This document shows positions 1 through 10,720 of a stretch of 64,000 nt of DNA, one piece after another (position 1 is the first letter of the stretch; each line of letters opens with the position of its first letter). Position numbers and translations under genes: made by a program. This DNA comes from Thinopyrum elongatum (lineage: Eukaryota > Streptophyta > Magnoliopsida > Poales > Poaceae), in NCBI GenBank assembly GCA_011799875.1, contig CM022299.1:212666070-212730069 (forward strand). Direction: 5' to 3'. The notes beneath the pieces are model-generated. The model was not told where the DNA came from and made no database searches. It saw nothing but the letters and a program-made list of their open reading frames with translations.

Positions 1-2332
1 CACCGTTTGGTCTCTTTCTGTACAGGACGTCATCGACGAACTTGTACATAACAGACCGACGGGCTACTCTCTCCGCTTCTTCCTGTTCCTCAGGGAGTTC
101 ACCTGTCTGAAGGAAATGGACGATGGGCCGCGCCCATGCTGGAGCCTGAGGCTCGACAGCTAGGACTAAAGACATCTCCTCTGTCGGGGGATCATTTGTC
201 TTGACAGCAAGGGCCTGAGGCTCTGCCGGAGCATGTTGTTCCCCGGCAGGCGTGTCGATCCCGGCAACTTCCTTGCCGGCGGCTCCGGGGAGCTCTGCTG
301 GGAAGTACTGGCCAGAGTTCAACTTTCTTCTCTTTTCTTGCCTCATCGATGGCGCCACGGATGGTTGAGTCAATTGGAGCACAAAAGTTCCTGGTTCCAC
401 AGGCAACTTGAGGGCGGCACGCTTTGACAGGTCATCAGCAATATTGTTCTCGGCACGAGGAACGTGCTCCATCTGTAGACTGTCAAAGCGCTCTTCCAAT
501 TTCCTCACTTCATCTACGTAGGCCTGCATCAATGGGCTTTGATAACTCTTGTTAACTTGCCTGATGACAAGTTGTGAATCGCCTTTGATGATGAGCTTTC
601 TGATACCAAGGTCTGCCGCGATCCTGAGACCGGCAAGCAAACCCTCATATTCTGCAGTGTTGTTGGTTGAACTCTCCCGGGGAAAGTGCATTTGGACTAC
701 GTACTTGAGGTGCTCCCCAGTGGGTGCGACAAGTAGCACGCTAGCACCGGCGCCTTGTAGCGAGAAAGCCCCGTCAAAGTACATAACCCATTGCTGATCG
801 ATTTCCTTGCCGGGGAGAACTGTTTCTTGAACTTCTTCGTCTGGCGTTGGGGTCCATTCTGCAATGAACTCCGCCAAGGCCCTGCTCTGAATTGTCGAAG
901 TGCTTTCAAACTTAAGGCCAAAGCTGGACAATTCCAACGCCCACTCCACAATCCTGCCGGTTGCCTCCGGATTTTGCTAAATCCGTTGCAACGGAAAGCG
1001 AGTGACGACGGTGATCTCATGTGCTTGAAAATAATGGCGCAGCTTTCTCGAGGCCATAAGGAGGCCGAAAAGCAACTTCTGCACACCAGAATATCTTGAC
1101 CTAGCTCCTTGTAAAAGAGAGCTAACAAAATAGAATGGGCGCTGCACCACCTTCTTCTTCTGCACGGCTCTTCTGTTTGCGCAGATCCTGTCTTGCCGGG
1201 ATCAACCCTTGCCGGGGAAGATCTTGCCGTGTCATCTGGCGGTCCTGCCGCTGGTGTTGCTTCCTCATCAGCTTCTCTCTGCGCCACTAGCACAGCGCTA
1301 ACCACTTGATTTGTTGCTGCCAGATACAGCAGCAACGGCTCTTGTGGTTTAGGCGCGACTAGCGTTGGCGGAGAGGAAAGGTATTTCTTCAAATCTTGCA
1401 GTGCAGCCTCCGCCTCCGGAGTCCATTTCATTGGGTCTGCCTTCTTCAGAATTTTGAAGAAGGGCAGGGCGCGCTCAGCGGATTTGGAAATAAACCTGCT
1501 TAGAGCAGCAACACAACCAGCAAGACGACGCACATCCTTGACGCGTCTCGGCGCTTCGATCTGCTCAATAGTTTTGATCTTGTCGGGGTTCGCTTCGATT
1601 CCCCGGCAAGATACAAAGAATCCGAGGAGCTTGCCGGAAGGAACACCGAACACGCACTTCTCAGGATTGAGCTTCAAATTGATCTTGCGCAAGTTTGCAA
1701 ATGTTTCTTCTAAGTCTTGAATGAGCGTTGCTTTATCTTTGGTTTTGACCACTATATCATCCATATACGCCTCCATATTTCTATGGAGTTGTGGCTCAAA
1801 ACCAATCTGGATTGCTCTGGCAAATGTTGAACCAGCACTTTTCAACCCGAAAGGCATTCGTATGAAACAATACGTACCACATGGGGTGATAAAGGCGGTC
1901 TTCTCTTCATCTTCTTTTGCCATAAAAATCTGATGATACCCTGAATAGGCATCAAGGAAGGACAGGAGATCACAACCAGCGGTGGCATTCACAATCTGGT
2001 CGATGCGCGGCAAGGGAAAATGATCTTTTGGACAAGCTTTATTGATATCTGTATAATCGATACAAAGCCTCCATTTCCCATTCGCTTTCCGCACTACAAC
2101 CGGATTGGCCAACCAGGTTGGATGAAGCACTCCTTTGACCAGTCCTGCCGCCTCCAGCTTCTTAATTTCTTCGGCAATGAATTCTTGCCGCTCCAAGGCC
2201 TGCTTCCTGACCCTTTACTTGACGGGCCACACGTGAGGACAGACAGCGAGGTGGTGCTCAATTACCTTCCTGGGAACACCGGGGATGTCAGACGGTTGCC
2301 ATGCAAACACGTCGACATTCGCCCGCGCTTTC
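1..2332 (-). pseudogene. T1 pol: reverse transcriptase, RNase H, archaeal-type RNase H (partial)
   Basis: Polymerase region for copying element RNA into DNA. Reverse transcriptase runs from about 2196 to 1400 with FLDAYSGYHQI, MPFGLKSAGSTFARA and the catalytic YMDDIVVK. RNase H motifs (VVQRPFYFVSSLLQGARSRYSG) follow near 1150. The second, archaeal-type RNase H begins near 784 with YFDGAFSLQGAGAS and continues TNNTAEYEGLLAGLR. At the window edge the frame reads YKFVDDVLYRKRPNG, the usual lead into the integrase zinc finger. Breaks: compared with T4, a 17-base deletion just after the gag-pro stop near 2320 shifts the frame; a TAA lies near 2217; a frameshift near 1170 leaves the RNase H frame; and a TAG lies near 978. 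Not translatable as one protein. Confidence 0.9.
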
Positions 2333-5227
2333 CTATGTGTCATCTAGGGTGGAACTTATGGTGAAAGTTCCCCCCGTTCCGTCCTCCCTAGCAGGCACCT
2401 TCTTGGTTTCCGGCGGAGCAGCCTTGGACTTCTTGATCTTGCCGGTGGAACTCTCTGGTATGTCCTCGACGGAAGCGCAGCACTCCGAGGAGGTGCGCTT
2501 GCTGGAGTTCGCGCCAAGGTTCCTGCCGGTCTTCTTCTTCCCTCCGGGAGTTTCAGCGGCAGGAGCAGATGCCTTGATGGCAGGTGCTGCAACTGCTTCC
2601 CGATAAAGTTGATCGGCACAGATGAGCGCATCCTTCTTATCAGAATGGATAGTGATGACGCTCAATGGCCCAGGCATCTTCAAGACGTTGTACGCGTAGT
2701 GTGATGCCGCCATAAACTTAGCCAGCGCTGGCCGACCAAGGATCCCATTGTATGACATGGGGATCTTGGCGACATCAAACACCACCTTTTCGGTCCTGAA
2801 GTTAAGCTCGCTGCCAAATGTTACCGGCAGCGTGATCTTGCCCTTAGGCTGGGTTCTTCCCGGGTTGACCCCTTGAAACGTACCCGTTTCCTCGAGGTCC
2901 TCATCGGGAATCTGAAGCCTTCTGAGGACATCCGGTGAGATTAAATTTAGGCCGGCCCCGCCGTCAACTAACATCTTCGTCACCTTGAGGTTGCGAATTG
3001 TTGGCGAGACCAACAACGGCAAATACACGACCGCAGTTGTGCGATCAGGGTGATCCTCGGCATCGAAGATGATAGGCGTGCTGGACCACTTCAGGGGCCT
3101 ACATGCATCGGGGGATGGTTCTGCCGCATTGACCTCCCGCACCCACTGTTTGAGTTGGCGGTGGGAGGAATGCAGCGAGGCACCCCCATCAATGCACATG
3201 GCCTCCGTAGCCTTCTGGAATTCTTGCTCACTGGATTCATCCTCTTCCTCATCATCATCTCCTTCTTTATCTCGGCCCCGAGCGGGCCGATCCTTTTGCT
3301 GCTTGGCCTTGCCGCGGCGGCCTCCCCGGCCACCGTGCTTCTTGCCGGACCCCTCAGCACCATCTTGGGCCTTCTCCTTATCTCGCCTCTCGTATTCGGC
3401 CTTCTGCTTCTCGGCAAGCTGCTCGACTTGCCGGCAGTTCTGGAGATCGTGGCCCTTGGTGCGATGGATCTTGCAATACTGCTTGCCGGAGTTCTCCGAC
3501 TTGTCGGCAGCCGCCAAGGCCTGACAGGAAGGGCACCCGGCAAGATCCTTGCCGGGGTCACCAACCTTGGCCTTCTTGGCGGCGCCGGGGTTGCCGGATT
3601 CCTTGACAGCAAGCACGGCCTTGGCTCCGCGTTTCCTGTTTCGCCGCCGGCCTTTCCTTGACGGGGCCGCAGCGTCTTCATCTTCGGATTCGCCCGCCGC
3701 GCCAACTGCCTCGCCAGGGAGTTTCCTCCCCTCTTCAGCTCGAGCGCATTTATCGGCCAAAGCGTAAAGCTCGGCAATACTCCTGACTTTGTTCATCGCC
3801 AGCTCTTCCCGCATTCTGCGGTTATGCACGTTCTGATGAAACGCGCTAATGACAGCGGCAGGGTGAACGTCAGGAATATTGTACTGCACCCGGCTGAACC
3901 TCTGCATAAACTTGCGCAGGGACTCGCCCTCCTTCTGAGGGATGATGTGCAAATCGCTCTCTTGGCCAGGAGCTTGGTGGCCTCCAACGAAGGCACCAAC
4001 AAACTGATGGCACAAATCTGACCAGGAAGAAATAGAATTCTCCGGCAGATGCATCAACCATGACCTGACGTTGGGCTTGAGCACCAACGGGAAGTAGTTG
4101 GCAAGTATCTTGTCATCTCGGCCCCCGGCAGCCTGCACCGCAATGGTGTAGATGCTCAGGAACTCCGAGGGATGGGTCTTTCCGTCATACTTCTCCGGGA
4201 CCTCTGGCTTGAAGGTTCGGGAATTGGGCCACCGGACTTGCCGCAGCTCACGGGTAAACGCTGGAGTCCCTACCTCATAAGGCAAGTCTCCTACGTCCCC
4301 TGGCGCAGGCTCATCAACAGCCGGCCCCGCGCGCTTATCAGACTGGTAGCGCGCTTCCCGTCGTCGCTCGATGGTAGTTCGAGCGTCCTCCTTGCCTCGC
4401 TCCTCGAGAACTTGACGCTGATCGCGGTGCATCCGTGGATCGGACGACGCCGTGGAAACTTCTTCATGGCGGTCGACCTGCTGAGTTGTCGGCCGCCGCT
4501 GGTGCCGCGGATGGGAGTGCACTGTAGTTGCACCACCTCCGGTTTTCTCTACATCGGCTCGCACCGGATCGATGGGCCTCCGCTGCGAGGGCCCCGCCTC
4601 TTGCGGTCCATCTTTGTTGGCGAAGCCGATGAGGCTCTGGATGGTAGCTCGCCACTCCTCCATCTTCTCCGGGGCAGGAGGAAAATCGAGGAGCAGCTGC
4701 GCACGTGCCAAGGCTTCCGCTGGCGTAGGTGGCGGCGACAAGTGCGAGGTACGTGAGGTGCTCTGACTCCTAACCAAGTTAGAAGGAGCACCACCACGGT
4801 CACGCGACCGTGCGCCACCTCCGCCGGCAGCTCGGTGTGCATGCTGGTCCCGCGCATCTTGGGATCTATGCGTAGAAACCTTTTCATGGGGACGCCCTGA
4901 ACCACCAGCGCCATGACGTCGCTCATCATGCATGACCTGGATAGGTCGTGAGGCTTGGGCCGGCACGGGAGCTCCAGCAGGCGCCCCTCGATCTCTCGAG
5001 TTCGTTGTGCCACCCGTAGGCAACACAACGCCATCCCTAGATCCAGCGGCGTGCAGGTTACCACTGCCACTGCGAACGATACCGCTCGCCTGGCTCGGAT
5101 CACCAGAACGCCGCGGGGGTTCTAGTCCTCTTCCTTCTGCACCCACGCCATCGCCAGTACGCGAAGGCGTAGGCAAAACGGACCCGGACGGTTGCGCTGT
5201 CGCAGCGCTCTTCTTCTTGGGTGGCAT
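2333..5227 (-). CDS. T1 gag-protease polyprotein (964 aa, intact)
   Basis: Structural capsid protein fused to the element's aspartic protease. The ATG at 5227 lies about 65 bases downstream of the primer-binding site and is the first in frame. Residues 1-310 are a disordered Arg/Gly/Pro-rich head. Residues about 325-450 are the retrotransposon gag domain (FTRELRQVRWP, YDGKTHPSEFLSIY, RSWLMHLPENS). A Cys/His cluster (CPSCQ and YCKIHRTKGHDLQNC) at about 565-598 probably binds nucleic acid. Residues 677-690 read CIDGGASLHSSHRQ. The protease centre is LVDGGAGLNLIS at about 753. The ORF stops with TAG in the same sequence context as in T3 and T4. Its intactness contrasts with the broken pol next to it. 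Confidence 0.9.
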   Translation of the reverse strand: MPPKKKSAATAQPSGSVLPTPSRTGDGVGAEGRGLEPPRRSGDPSQASGIVRSGSGNLHAAGSRDGVVLPTGGTTNSRDRGAPAGAPVPAQASRPIQVMHDERRHGAGGSGRPHEKVSTHRSQDARDQHAHRAAGGGGARSRDRGGAPSNLVRSQSTSRTSHLSPPPTPAEALARAQLLLDFPPAPEKMEEWRATIQSLIGFANKDGPQEAGPSQRRPIDPVRADVEKTGGGATTVHSHPRHQRRPTTQQVDRHEEVSTASSDPRMHRDQRQVLEERGKEDARTTIERRREARYQSDKRAGPAVDEPAPGDVGDLPYEVGTPAFTRELRQVRWPNSRTFKPEVPEKYDGKTHPSEFLSIYTIAVQAAGGRDDKILANYFPLVLKPNVRSWLMHLPENSISSWSDLCHQFVGAFVGGHQAPGQESDLHIIPQKEGESLRKFMQRFSRVQYNIPDVHPAAVISAFHQNVHNRRMREELAMNKVRSIAELYALADKCARAEEGRKLPGEAVGAAGESEDEDAAAPSRKGRRRNRKRGAKAVLAVKESGNPGAAKKAKVGDPGKDLAGCPSCQALAAADKSENSGKQYCKIHRTKGHDLQNCRQVEQLAEKQKAEYERRDKEKAQDGAEGSGKKHGGRGGRRGKAKQQKDRPARGRDKEGDDDEEEDESSEQEFQKATEAMCIDGGASLHSSHRQLKQWVREVNAAEPSPDACRPLKWSSTPIIFDAEDHPDRTTAVVYLPLLVSPTIRNLKVTKMLVDGGAGLNLISPDVLRRLQIPDEDLEETGTFQGVNPGRTQPKGKITLPVTFGSELNFRTEKVVFDVAKIPMSYNGILGRPALAKFMAASHYAYNVLKMPGPLSVITIHSDKKDALICADQLYREAVAAPAIKASAPAAETPGGKKKTGRNLGANSSKRTSSECCASVEDIPESSTGKIKKSKAAPPETKKVPAREDGTGGTFTISSTLDDT

Positions 5228-5291
5228 GATGACGAAGATGATGAAGAAACTAAGGCGCCGATCACCAGATCAGGTTCACGCAACCTTCAAG

Positions 5292-5309
5292 CCCCTACCT
5301 GGTGCGCCA
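5292..5309 (-). promoter_or_regulatory. T1 primer-binding site
   Basis: Minus strand reads TGGCGCACCAGGTAGGGG, four bases inside the 5' LTR end. T4 has the equivalent TGGTGTGCCAGGTAGGGG. The differences look like CpG decay of a GGCGCGCC core. The priming tRNA was not identified. Confidence 0.7.
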
Positions 5310-5313
5310 AAGA

Positions 5314-6163
5314 TGTCGGGGTACGACACCTATGGGATCCCGAGAGACCCCTTTACAATTCGGCGGGGGGGGGGAGGGGGAGAGGTATACGCAAAGAGCA
5401 GAGCCAGTGATCGACACGGGAAGTTTTTACCCAGGTTCGGGCCGCTGATCCGCGTAAAACCCTACTCCTGCTTTGTGTTCTTATTGATGTTCTTAAGCCC
5501 AGCCTTCAGGAGCGCTCGCAGTGAACAGTACGTTCAAAGAGCAGCTACACATGCAGAATGGGCCAGAAGTCCTCCTCCCCTGTAGCAGTTGCCTTGGGCC
5601 TCCCTTTTATATGCTCAAAGGGGTCTCCACAGTGGCAAAATGTACATACATTGAGGTGTAAAGTAGCTACAGGGTATCATACCTAACCCCTGACGGATTA
5701 GGACAAGCGCATTTAATGCACCGTGAGGTGTCCGTTTAGGTGTCCTCACTTTCTTGGGGATGGAAAAAGGGGCCATCCCATCAGCACCGCTTAAGCTCTC
5801 CTCCACTGGCGCGTTGCCATGCATCCAGAGAAGGACCCAGAATGTCAGGTTTTGTCGTTGTGCTGGAGTAGTGGTACAGTGGCAGAATCTCGTCGGGCAC
5901 CGAAACTTGCCGGGCACCAAGCCTTGCTGGGCGCCGAGCCTTGCCGGGCTCTACAGGCCATCCCGGCAAGGATCTTGCCGGGGAAACTGGCCTTCGAACT
6001 CCGGCTTTGCTTATCTGCTGATCCTCAGATCTCTGACTTGATGATTTCCTTGATGGCTCGAATCAACCTCGAACTGTTCCCGGCAAGCCTTGCCGCGAGG
6101 ATGGCTACAACTGCCCGTGCATAAGTACGGGGTACTAGTGGCCCAATACTTAGTACACCGACA
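5314..6163 (-). repeat. T1 5' LTR (850 bp)
   Basis: Bounded by TGTCGG and CCGACA inverted ends. On the minus strand a TATA box (ATATAAAAGG) lies at about 5605-5612. The R-like block AGGAGTAGGGTTTTAC to GGCCCGAACCTGGGTAAA follows at 5427-5473. A long C-tract (poly-G on the plus strand, around 5364-5382) lies near the LTR 3' end. Only one LTR of T1 is in the window, so age cannot be estimated. Confidence 0.9.
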
Positions 6164-6724
6164 AACTTAATACTCTAGATGCAGGCAGGAGTCGATCGAT
6201 GTGTGGAGTAATAGTAGTAGATGCAGAATCGTTTCAGTCTACTTGTCACGGACGTGATGCCTATATTCATGATCATTTCCCTAGATATCGTCATAACTAT
6301 GCGCCTTTCTATCAATTGCTCAATAGTAATTTGTTTACCCACCATATGTTTTCCTTCAAGAGAGAAGCCTCTAGTGAAACCTATGGCCCCCGGGTCTATT
6401 TTCCATCATATATTTTCAGATCTATAAACCAAAAAAACCAAAAAATACCTTGCTGCAATTTATTTATATTTACTTTAGTTTGCTCTTTTATTTATCTTTT
6501 ATACCTATCTCACTTTGTTCGTGACCGTGAAGGGATTGACAACCCCTTTTTCACGTTGTGTGCAAGTGTTTGTTAGTTTGTGCAGGTACATAGATTGGAG
6601 ACTTGCTTGTGCCTCCTACTGGATTGATACCTTGCTTCTTAAGTAAGGGAAATACTTATCTCTACTTTGCTGCATCACCCTTTCCTCTTCAAGGAAAAAA
6701 TCAACGCAAGCTCAAGAACTAGCA
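6164..6724 (+). repeat. L0: Athila-type LTR piece (3' part)
   Basis: Colinear with the reverse complement of the A2 LTR (58324-59885). Shared tracts include GTGTGGAGTAATAGTAGTAG, GACGTGATGCCTATAT, GAAACCTA-GGCCCCCGGGTCT and GGGATTGACAACCCC. The right edge, CTCAAGAACTAGCA at 6724, corresponds to the A2 LTR end GTTCTAGCAGACATCA. The left side is cut by T1. It is clearly diverged from A2, so it is an older copy or a sister family. Confidence 0.75.
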
Positions 6725-6885
6725 ACATGCTACGAGATGCACAGGTAGATCGTTGACATGAGGGAGTGCCTCCTTCTCATAATCGATGAGGCCGGATCGA
6801 GCCACTAGCAAAGCAGTGGTGGCGAGCGTCACAAGAAGAAGTAGATGATGATCAGATGATCGTTTATCCTAGTTAATTATGCATG
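6725..6885. other. Host segment left of L1
   Basis: About 160 bases with no recognised domain. It ends ATTATGCATG immediately before the L1 LTR. The text continues plausibly at 50680 (GCATTTAATAG) once L1 is removed. It may be the 3' part of the DNA-transposon-like sequence seen at 50680-51377. One plus-strand frame runs into a stop near 6848, but I do not recognise a protein. Confidence 0.4.
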
Positions 6886-7259
6886 TGATACGTCCATTTT
6901 GCATCATGTTTTCCTACTGTTATTTATAGTGTTTTTATGCAATATAACACTTTGTGGAGTAATTCTAATGCTTTTCTCTCATAATATGCAAGGTTTACAC
7001 AAAGAGGGAGAATGCCGGCAGCTGGAATTCTAGACCTGAAAAGGCTATGTTAGAGATACCTATTCTGCACATCTCCAAATGAGCTGAAATTTCACGGATA
7101 ATTATTTTGGAATATATAAAAAATATTGGAATAAAGAAATACCAGAGGGGGACACCCAGGTGCCCACTAGGCACCAGGGCGTGCCACCCCCTCCAAGCGC
7201 ACCCTGGTGGGTAGTGGGGGCCTAGACCCACCTCTGGTGCCCATCTTCTGGTATATGAG
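6886..7259 (+). repeat. L1: Athila-type LTR, left part
   Basis: Begins TGATACGTCC, the usual start of WHAM/Sabrina-like Triticeae LTRs. It runs to TATATGAG at 7259, where T2 is inserted. The LTR resumes at 49534. With the right part it totals about 1520 bp. The flanks read GCATG at 6881-6885 and GCATT at 50680-50684, a four-of-five match. No internal region accompanies it, so it behaves as a solo LTR. Confidence 0.85.
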
Positions 7260-8134
7260 TGTCGGAATCGGGGCTCCACGGACCGAACAAGGTTCGAACT
7301 CTGGGGCGTGAACGAAGGATTCTTCCTAGCTATGACTCGCTGCTCACCGCCTCACAGCCTGGCTCAGTCAAGCTCGAGCGGGCGGGAAGAAGAAGTGGAC
7401 ACAGTGGTTTACCTAGGTTCGGGCCACCTTGCGGTGTAAAACCCTATTCCTGATTTGTGGTGGATTGCCTCGCGAGGAGGATGAGTATGAACTAGTACAA
7501 GTGTGAGCTCCCTCAGGAGAGCTCAAGGGTGATGGTTCTCCTCCAGGGATGATGGATTCGACCCCCCTCTACGGTGGAGACTAACCTATATTTATAGTGG
7601 CCTTGGTCCTCTTCCCTCACGGCTTAGGCAGGAAGGGATACCACAGTGGCTAATTTGAAAGGGGACAACAGTACACCCTATCCTAACTAAAGGTGGTCTT
7701 CGCCTGCAAAGCTTCTGGTCATGACGTAGTGGTGGGCTCGGTGATGACCTCCGTCCTGCCGAACCCATGGTCTTGGTCTTGTTGCACTGGAATGGAAACC
7801 TTTGGGGGATTCCTTGGGAACCCGCGTACGTCCTTGCCTCCTTAGCACCAAAGAGGAAACTATCCTGGACTACGCTCGCTGGCGCCCTTCTGGCTCTGGT
7901 CGTCATGGCCCACGTCACCATGCGCCTCGCGAGGTGGGGTGCCTGCCTAGAGATGTCCGCTCCTCGGGAGGCAACCTTGGGAGGCCTTGATGTCGTCCGC
8001 CTTGTGAGGTGGGGGCCCTTGTGAGGGTCTTGCTCATGAAGTCCTGCTGCTGGGCCTCACCGGGCTGTTGGTGGAGCCACGCGTTGGGCCATAGGCAGAC
8101 GGGTTTGGGTACCCCTGGTCCCAGAACCCCGACA
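7260..8134 (-). repeat. T2 3' LTR (875 bp)
   Basis: Ends TGTCGGAA and CCCCGACA. Contains the R-like block also found in T1, T3 and T4 LTRs (7407-7453: TTTACCTAGGTTCGGGCC then GTGTAAAACCCTATTCCTG). A minus-strand TATA-like CTATAAATATAG lies near 7586-7597. Confidence 0.9.
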
Positions 8135-8151
8135 GTAGCCCCCGGGCCCAC
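8135..8151 (-). promoter_or_regulatory. T2 polypurine tract
   Basis: On the minus strand GGGCCCGGGGGCTAC directly precedes the 3' LTR. This is the expected place for the plus-strand priming tract. Confidence 0.65.
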
Positions 8152-8409
8152 GACACGCTCGGCCTGGCTTAGGAGCGAAGGCAAAGAGGAGAGGGCGAAG
8201 CGACACTGGCCCCAACCGCCTGCAGGCCAGGCTCGACGCATGGCACACGACGGGGCTCGGATGCCCCCACTTCCCCACATCGCCTCGGCAACCACCTAGG
8301 CTGACAAAAAGCCCGGCGCACGCCGCAAGGCCATCATTGCTCCAAAGGTGAAGGGACCCCGGTTGGCCTTCTCCAACTTCTTATAAGAGGGCTAGAGGGG
8401 GCAGTGGCC

Positions 8410-9161
8410 ATGACGATCGTGAGGAGGTTCTCCGCCGCCGAGAAGGGCAAGGCGGCGCAGGAGGACCGGAGCCACCACAGCCCAAGAGGGGGCGCGGTCG
8501 TCCCCGCAAGTCTGAAGCCACGCCCGTGGCGCCTCCCCGAGGACGCAGGCGCCCTCGATTGGCGGTCCACGCCGGCTTCGGCAACCACGAAGAACTCCGT
8601 CCGCGGGCGGGGCCGCGAGAAGCGGCACACCGGCGGACGTGGGGGGCAGATCGGCGTCGGTGCCCGGCCACCTCGGGTGTGGGCGCACTCTGCCGAGTCG
8701 ACCCGCGAGTTTGTCGTGTGGATGGAGAGCCCGCCGCGCACCTGGATCCAGCTCCCGAGCTCCTTCGCGGGGGAGCCGGCGGCGGACGGCCCTGTCGGGC
8801 TGTGGCTGCAGCCTGACGGCTGCAGCAGCAAATCCTCTTGGGCGGAGGTCGAAGTCAGCCCCTCCGGCTTCATGTACTTGACCCGGGAGTGGCAGTCGTT
8901 CGCCCGTGCCCACGGCCTGAAGGGGAGGCACACCCTCCACTTCAAGTTTGATGGGGCGGTGATGCTCTACGTGAAGATCTTCGGGGAGACCGGCTGCCGT
9001 CTCGGATGCTGCTCGGAGGGCGATAGCAGCGGTAGCGACCACCTTTCCTTCGGCGACGACAACCACAGTGGCGGCGGTGGCGTCCTCGGCGGTGAACTTG
9101 CCCTTGGCGACGGCCACGGCACTTCCAGCGATGACGGCACTTCCTCCGGGGAAAGCGGGAG
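8410..9161 (+). pseudogene. Antisense ORF in T2 with B3-like DNA-binding domain (5' part)
   Basis: Plus-strand ORF, opposite to T2, beginning at the ATG at 8410, 275 bases inside the 3' LTR. A basic, Ala/Gly/Arg-rich head is followed by a B3-like fold signature at about residues 115-195: FVVWMESPPRTWIQLPSSFA, VGLWLQPDG, WAEVEV, then YLTREWQSFARAHGL and LHFKFDGAVMLYVKIFGETG. B3 domains bind DNA in plant transcription factors (ARF, ABI3, REM). An acidic Ser/Gly/Asp tail follows. The frame is open up to the S1 insertion at 9162 and continues in phase at 23790. It could be captured host coding sequence or an accessory element gene. The B3 call is from pattern only. Confidence 0.65.
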
Positions 9162-10653
9162 TGTAAGTGCATCTAGTGCCCCTTAGTGATTTTGGTGTAT
9201 TGAAGACTTATAGGTTAAGGGACTAATGCGTTTGTGAGTGTACACAGGTCTATAAGTCTATGAGGAGTTTGTTATTTACGATGAATGTCGACCCCTAAAA
9301 ATGAATGTCTTCAACTGAAGACTTTTGAAGACTTTGAAAGTGAAGAAATTGGTGTGACCCTGAAGACTTGATATTCATGCGAGGATTATGAAGCGTGAAG
9401 ACTTTTGTTTTCGTAGTTTCATTTTCTTCTTCTTGAGTCATAGGAAACACCGTACTGTAAAAGGGGGTCGAGGTAAAACTAAGGAAAAGTTTCCAAGTGA
9501 TGCTCAACTCAAAATCCTACACCTACCCAATCCTTTCGAGTGAAGCCATTGGAAATCTCATTCAGTTTAGTCAAGTTCTTCAGTGACAGAGACGAAGTTC
9601 TTCTGTTCTCTGAGAAATTTGTTCTGACTGAGGAGTTAGGAATTCGCCAGTGCAGATTGCCTACAAGTGAGGAACATGATAGCCCTGAGGAATTTGATAC
9701 TCAAATATCCGACCGTTGCTGTGCTACGCGCCAGCTGTCCAAATATCCTACCCACCTAACGGTCATATCATTGAAGGGCATTTATGTCTTATCATGTCGG
9801 GCTGCTCCCTAGGCTATAAATAGCCGCCCCCTTCAACCACTAGCTGGTTGGCTGCTCCGAGAGATAGATTGACACTTGTCATTTAGAGCATCCCATCCTC
9901 CGAGGACTTTGAGTGAAAATCATCAAGTGAGGAAAAACCCAGAAACCCAAACACCTACAAACCCAAAGTGATTGAGCATCACTGAAGAGATTATTCCTGT
10001 ATGGAACCGACGCTTGTTACCTTTGAGGACTGTGCATCCTCCAGACGGTTAGGCGTCATGGTCTAGAGCATCCAAGAGGAAATTGTGGATTGCCGAGTGA
10101 CCGAGTATGTGAAGGTTTGGAAGTCACCTGAAGACTTACCACGAGTGATTGGGCGAGGTCTGTGTGACCTTAGCTCAAGGAGAATACGGTGAGGACTGTG
10201 TGTCCGGGACTGTGTCTCCTCAGGTTTAAATACCTAGCCGCTCTAACCAGACGTACAACTGTCACAGCAGTTGGAACTGGTCTACCAAATCATTGTCTTC
10301 TCCAAGCTACTGGTTCTATTTCCTCAACCCTTTCATTTCCTCGCATACTTGCTATGCATTTGATCATTACTGTTTGAAGACTTTGACTGAAGACTTTCTC
10401 AATTTCCTCAGTTCAATTTCTTCAGTCAGTTTGTCTTCAGCTTGCTTATCCTGTGTTTACGATTCTCGTACTCTGTGCTTGTTTTCATTTCATCATGATG
10501 ACTGTGCTACTGCTCTGTTATGCTTGCATCTGAGTACTTATTCCGCTGCTATGTAGTTCGTCGCTTAGGAATTTCCTCACCTTGAAATTCCTCAGTGACG
10601 AATTTGTAAAAATCGCCTATTCACCCCCCTCTAGTCGATATAACGCACTTTCA
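9162..10653 (+). repeat. S1 5' LTR (1492 bp)
   Basis: Begins TGTAAGTGCATC and ends ACGCACTTTCA. It differs from the 3' LTR at about ten bases plus a short complex difference near 9624. It is rich in short GAAGACTT and CCTCAG motifs. Confidence 0.96.
9815..9822 (+). promoter_or_regulatory. S1 LTR TATA box
   Basis: TATAAATA within GGCTATAAATAGCC, about 650 bases into the LTR. It is the likely core promoter for the element transcript. The same site occurs in the 3' LTR near 22945. Confidence 0.75.
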
Positions 10654-10655
10654 AT

Positions 10656-10667
10656 TGGTATCAGAGC
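10656..10667 (+). promoter_or_regulatory. S1 primer-binding site (initiator tRNA-Met)
   Basis: TGGTATCAGAGC, the standard initiator-Met site of plant Copia elements, two bases after the 5' LTR. Confidence 0.95.
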
Positions 10668-10720
10668 AAGGTACTCCCTTGTTCTGTGTGATTTTGGTTT
10701 AACCACCTGGAGTTTTAGTT

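Larger units (their letters stand above)
1..6163 (-). mobile_element. T1: Gypsy (Tat-type) LTR retrotransposon, 5' part
   Basis: Minus-strand element whose 5' LTR lies at its right end, followed leftward by primer-binding site, gag-protease, reverse transcriptase, RNase H and an archaeal-type second RNase H. The window edge cuts it just before integrase. The second RNase H, the YMDDIVVK reverse-transcriptase motif and the protease motif LVDGGAGLNL place it in the Tat lineage of plant Gypsy elements. Coding similarity to T4 shows both belong to one family or sister families. The target duplication cannot be checked because the left end is outside; AACTT follows the right LTR edge. Confidence 0.93.

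Noticed and set aside
3050..3661. Plus-strand 203-codon frame with leucine-rich, membrane-like character
   Set aside because: It lies opposite the intact T1 gag-protease ORF. The hydrophobic look is a by-product of antisense reading of Lys/Glu/Arg-rich gag codons.
5314..6163. T1 LTR considered as a solo LTR
   Set aside because: A primer-binding site and gag follow immediately leftward on the minus strand, so it is the 5' LTR of T1.
8334..9117. Long minus-strand frames opposite the B3-like ORF (up to 241 codons)
   Set aside because: Produced by high GC content. They lack ATG-supported domains, and the plus-strand frame carries recognisable B3-like motifs and continues across the S1 insertion.
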